In this document: positions 62,454-64,000 of the stretch, in pieces
Numbering within the stretch: position 1 is the first letter of the stretch
Layout: each line of letters starts with the position of its first letter
Source: Volutella citrinella
Taxonomy: Eukaryota > Ascomycota > Sordariomycetes > Hypocreales > Nectriaceae
NCBI GenBank assembly: GCA_034401135.1
Contig: JAWZSP010000002.1
Location: 186,001-250,000, forward strand
Direction of reading: 5' to 3'
Length of the DNA: 64,000 bases
Program-made: the position numbers and the translations under genes
The notes under the pieces: generated by a model
Databases searched by the model: none
What the model was told of the DNA's origin: nothing
The model's input: the letters and a program-made list of their open reading frames with translations, nothing else

Positions 62454-64000
62454 CTATACCAAGGACAGTGGCCCTTGTGGTATGGTTACATTGCTCAACC
62501 TCAGAGAGTCCACCAGTTTCGCCAGATTTGGAATATCCCACGGAAGCATGTCACTGGTTATCATTCCCTGAGACCTGGCCAGCATCATGGCCTCGAGGAT
62601 ACGCGCCACCTCTTGGCTATCCCAGATGCCCTCCTTGCGCCAAAACGACCGAAGCAGACGAATCGTGCGCCATTGAATATCCGAATCCATACTCGAAACG
62701 CAGGGAATGGCCAGACTCAGAATCAGCCGCCCGTCAAAGACAAATACTGGGCTCTTTTGGAAGGCATCGAGAGAGACTAGAGCCTCGGCTCTCGTTAGGA
62801 TCTCCTCAAAGTCCTCTTGTTTGTAGTCGTCCCAAACGCTGCAGTTCATCCACCCTGACCACAGCGCCTGATTCACTGCCATGCCCCTCGTGCGCAGCAC
62901 CTCCTGGCTTGACATTGTTCCTTCGTCCACTTGAAGTCGGAAGAGGTCGAAACGGTCGCTCCAGTCATTGTATATAGCTTCTAGTCGCTCAACCGAGAAT
63001 AAACGACGATGGTCTGGAATGTGCGAGGTTCTGAAAGGGATTTGTAGCCTGCTCACGCTGCAGTGGCCAGGAGGACAGCCAGAGTGTAAGTGTTGCTGAC
63101 GTGCAACAAATCTATCTGCCTCGAACACTTTGATGACATTATGGAAACCCTTTTCAGCTTCCCTTGCCGAGAGGAAGGCTATCTTGTTGTGTGAAGGCTC
63201 GTTGCTGATGGTGTCGTAAAAGTTGAGATCTGGCGCAATCATTTGTCGAAGATATCCCCATACGTCATTGCCTAGTCGACACAGGGCTTGCGCGACATCA
63301 TTGAGGAAATCAGATGCTTGCCTGGATTTATCGTTGGCTTCAATTAAGTCGGTTGAACTTCTGTGTTCTGTCCCATGCTGTCTCTTTATTAAGGAGATGA
63401 GGAGAGAGGTTCCTGATTTCATATGGCGCAAAGATTCAGCGTAGCGGCCATGGAGATTCTCGATGGTGATAAATATGACGCAGCAAGTAAGTATAATCTC
63501 CATGTCTTTTTCAGCTGGAGACTCCATAAGAAGTTTTACCTGGCGTATTGCCTGGTTGTATTGGCGAACGGAGATCTGTTGAAGCTCTTGGCCTCCCGGG
63601 TGTGATGGGAATGCTTGTAGCTTAAACACGCGATGTGCGCCGCCCAAAGCAGAAATCGCATATTTCACAGCCTCAACTCGATGGCCAAGTGGCAGGGCGT
63701 AACTATACCAAAAGTCTGTTGGGCTAAGAGCGGTCTCCAGATCCTCCAGGGTGCTGGTTCGGGCATGGTGGAAGAGATCCATGCTGATGGGCGTATCACA
63801 AGCATCAGCGACCAAGCCTGGATGCAGCGTGGCTGGCTCATGGGTTTGAACTCTGCTGAGCTCTTCAGACTTGAGAATTCTCCTGCGAAAGCGCGTACCC
63901 AGCATCCGCGGTTTCCGAGTCAGGACAGTCTCGTAGCCGGCGCACACCCGATCGGCAGCGGCGCATCTGTGACAAAACGGCTTATGCTCGTCGCACTTGA
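62454..64000 (-). CDS. Zn2Cys6 transcription factor, 5' end beyond the window
   Basis: The coding frame runs from the stop at 62454 to the right edge without a start codon, so the N-terminus is missing here. At the edge the zinc cluster is visible: KCDEHKPFC, then HRCAAADRVC followed by AGYE; its first two cysteines lie off the window. About 515 residues are seen. The middle part is the fungal-specific regulator domain type 2: DLFHHARTSTLEDLETALS, FWYSYALPLGHRVEAVKYAI, SALGGAHRVF, YNQAIRQVKLL. A GCPPGHCSVSRLQIPF insert lies centrally. The rest is helical up to the last residues (VTIPQGPLSLV). Target genes are unknown. Confidence 0.9.
   Translation of the reverse strand, partial: KCDEHKPFCHRCAAADRVCAGYETVLTRKPRMLGTRFRRRILKSEELSRVQTHEPATLHPGLVADACDTPISMDLFHHARTSTLEDLETALSPTDFWYSYALPLGHRVEAVKYAISALGGAHRVFKLQAFPSHPGGQELQQISVRQYNQAIRQVKLLMESPAEKDMEIILTCCVIFITIENLHGRYAESLRHMKSGTSLLISLIKRQHGTEHRSSTDLIEANDKSRQASDFLNDVAQALCRLGNDVWGYLRQMIAPDLNFYDTISNEPSHNKIAFLSAREAEKGFHNVIKVFEADRFVARQQHLHSGCPPGHCSVSRLQIPFRTSHIPDHRRLFSVERLEAIYNDWSDRFDLFRLQVDEGTMSSQEVLRTRGMAVNQALWSGWMNCSVWDDYKQEDFEEILTRAEALVSLDAFQKSPVFVFDGRLILSLAIPCVSSMDSDIQWRTIRLLRSFWRKEGIWDSQEVARILEAMMLARSQGMITSDMLPWDIPNLAKLVDSLRLSNVTIPQGPLSLV

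Noticed and set aside
62128..62977. Overlapping plus-strand frames of 126-181 codons opposite the last regulator
   Set aside because: Mostly antisense to the zinc-cluster gene and without recognisable domains.

Overview
The window is nuclear DNA of a filamentous ascomycete (Pezizomycotina; Sordariomycete-like, though the order cannot be fixed from the sequence). Evidence: many genes split by 49-92 bp introns with GT...CTAAC/CTGAC...AG signals, five Zn2Cys6 zinc-cluster regulators, a HET-domain gene, an ascomycete laccase ending in DSGI, a GAP1-type permease, a Dal5-type transporter, a fungal rhodopsin-like membrane protein and mannitol 2-dehydrogenase. No rRNA, tRNA, CRISPR array or intact transposon was recognised. 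Splice sites were set by eye from frame continuity and family motifs.

Layout. 0.5-10 kb: a zinc-cluster regulator with an apparent GC-AG intron, a laccase with a histidine-rich N-terminal insert, a small secreted protein and a second zinc-cluster regulator. 10-16.3 kb: two large intronless genes in divergent orientation (1164 and 561 aa), not assigned to a family with confidence. 17-27.3 kb: nitrogen and carbon metabolism, with an amino-acid permease divergent from a YtcJ-like amidohydrolase, a frameshifted GNAT gene divergent from a class I/II aminotransferase, mannitol 2-dehydrogenase and an intact GNAT. 27.5-37 kb: a zinc-cluster regulator, an F-box-like protein, a membrane-anchored GH2 glycosidase, a small secreted protein and a sugar transporter.

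37.5-48 kb is the most notable part: a three-domain protein (degenerate isopropylmalate-dehydrogenase-like domain + LeuC-like + LeuD-like aconitase domains), a 2-methylisocitrate-lyase-like enzyme, a divergent zinc-cluster regulator and a Dal5-family carboxylate/anion transporter. Together they look like an uptake - isomerisation/hydration - C-C cleavage route for an unknown carboxylic acid under a local regulator.

48.8-64 kb looks more accessory: a rhodopsin-like membrane protein, 2.4 kb with no recognisable gene, a HET-domain gene whose frame stays open past its stop, two head-to-head paralogous C2H2-like proteins, a 15-bp tandem repeat, a 474-aa secreted orphan and the 3' part of a fifth zinc-cluster regulator that runs off the window.
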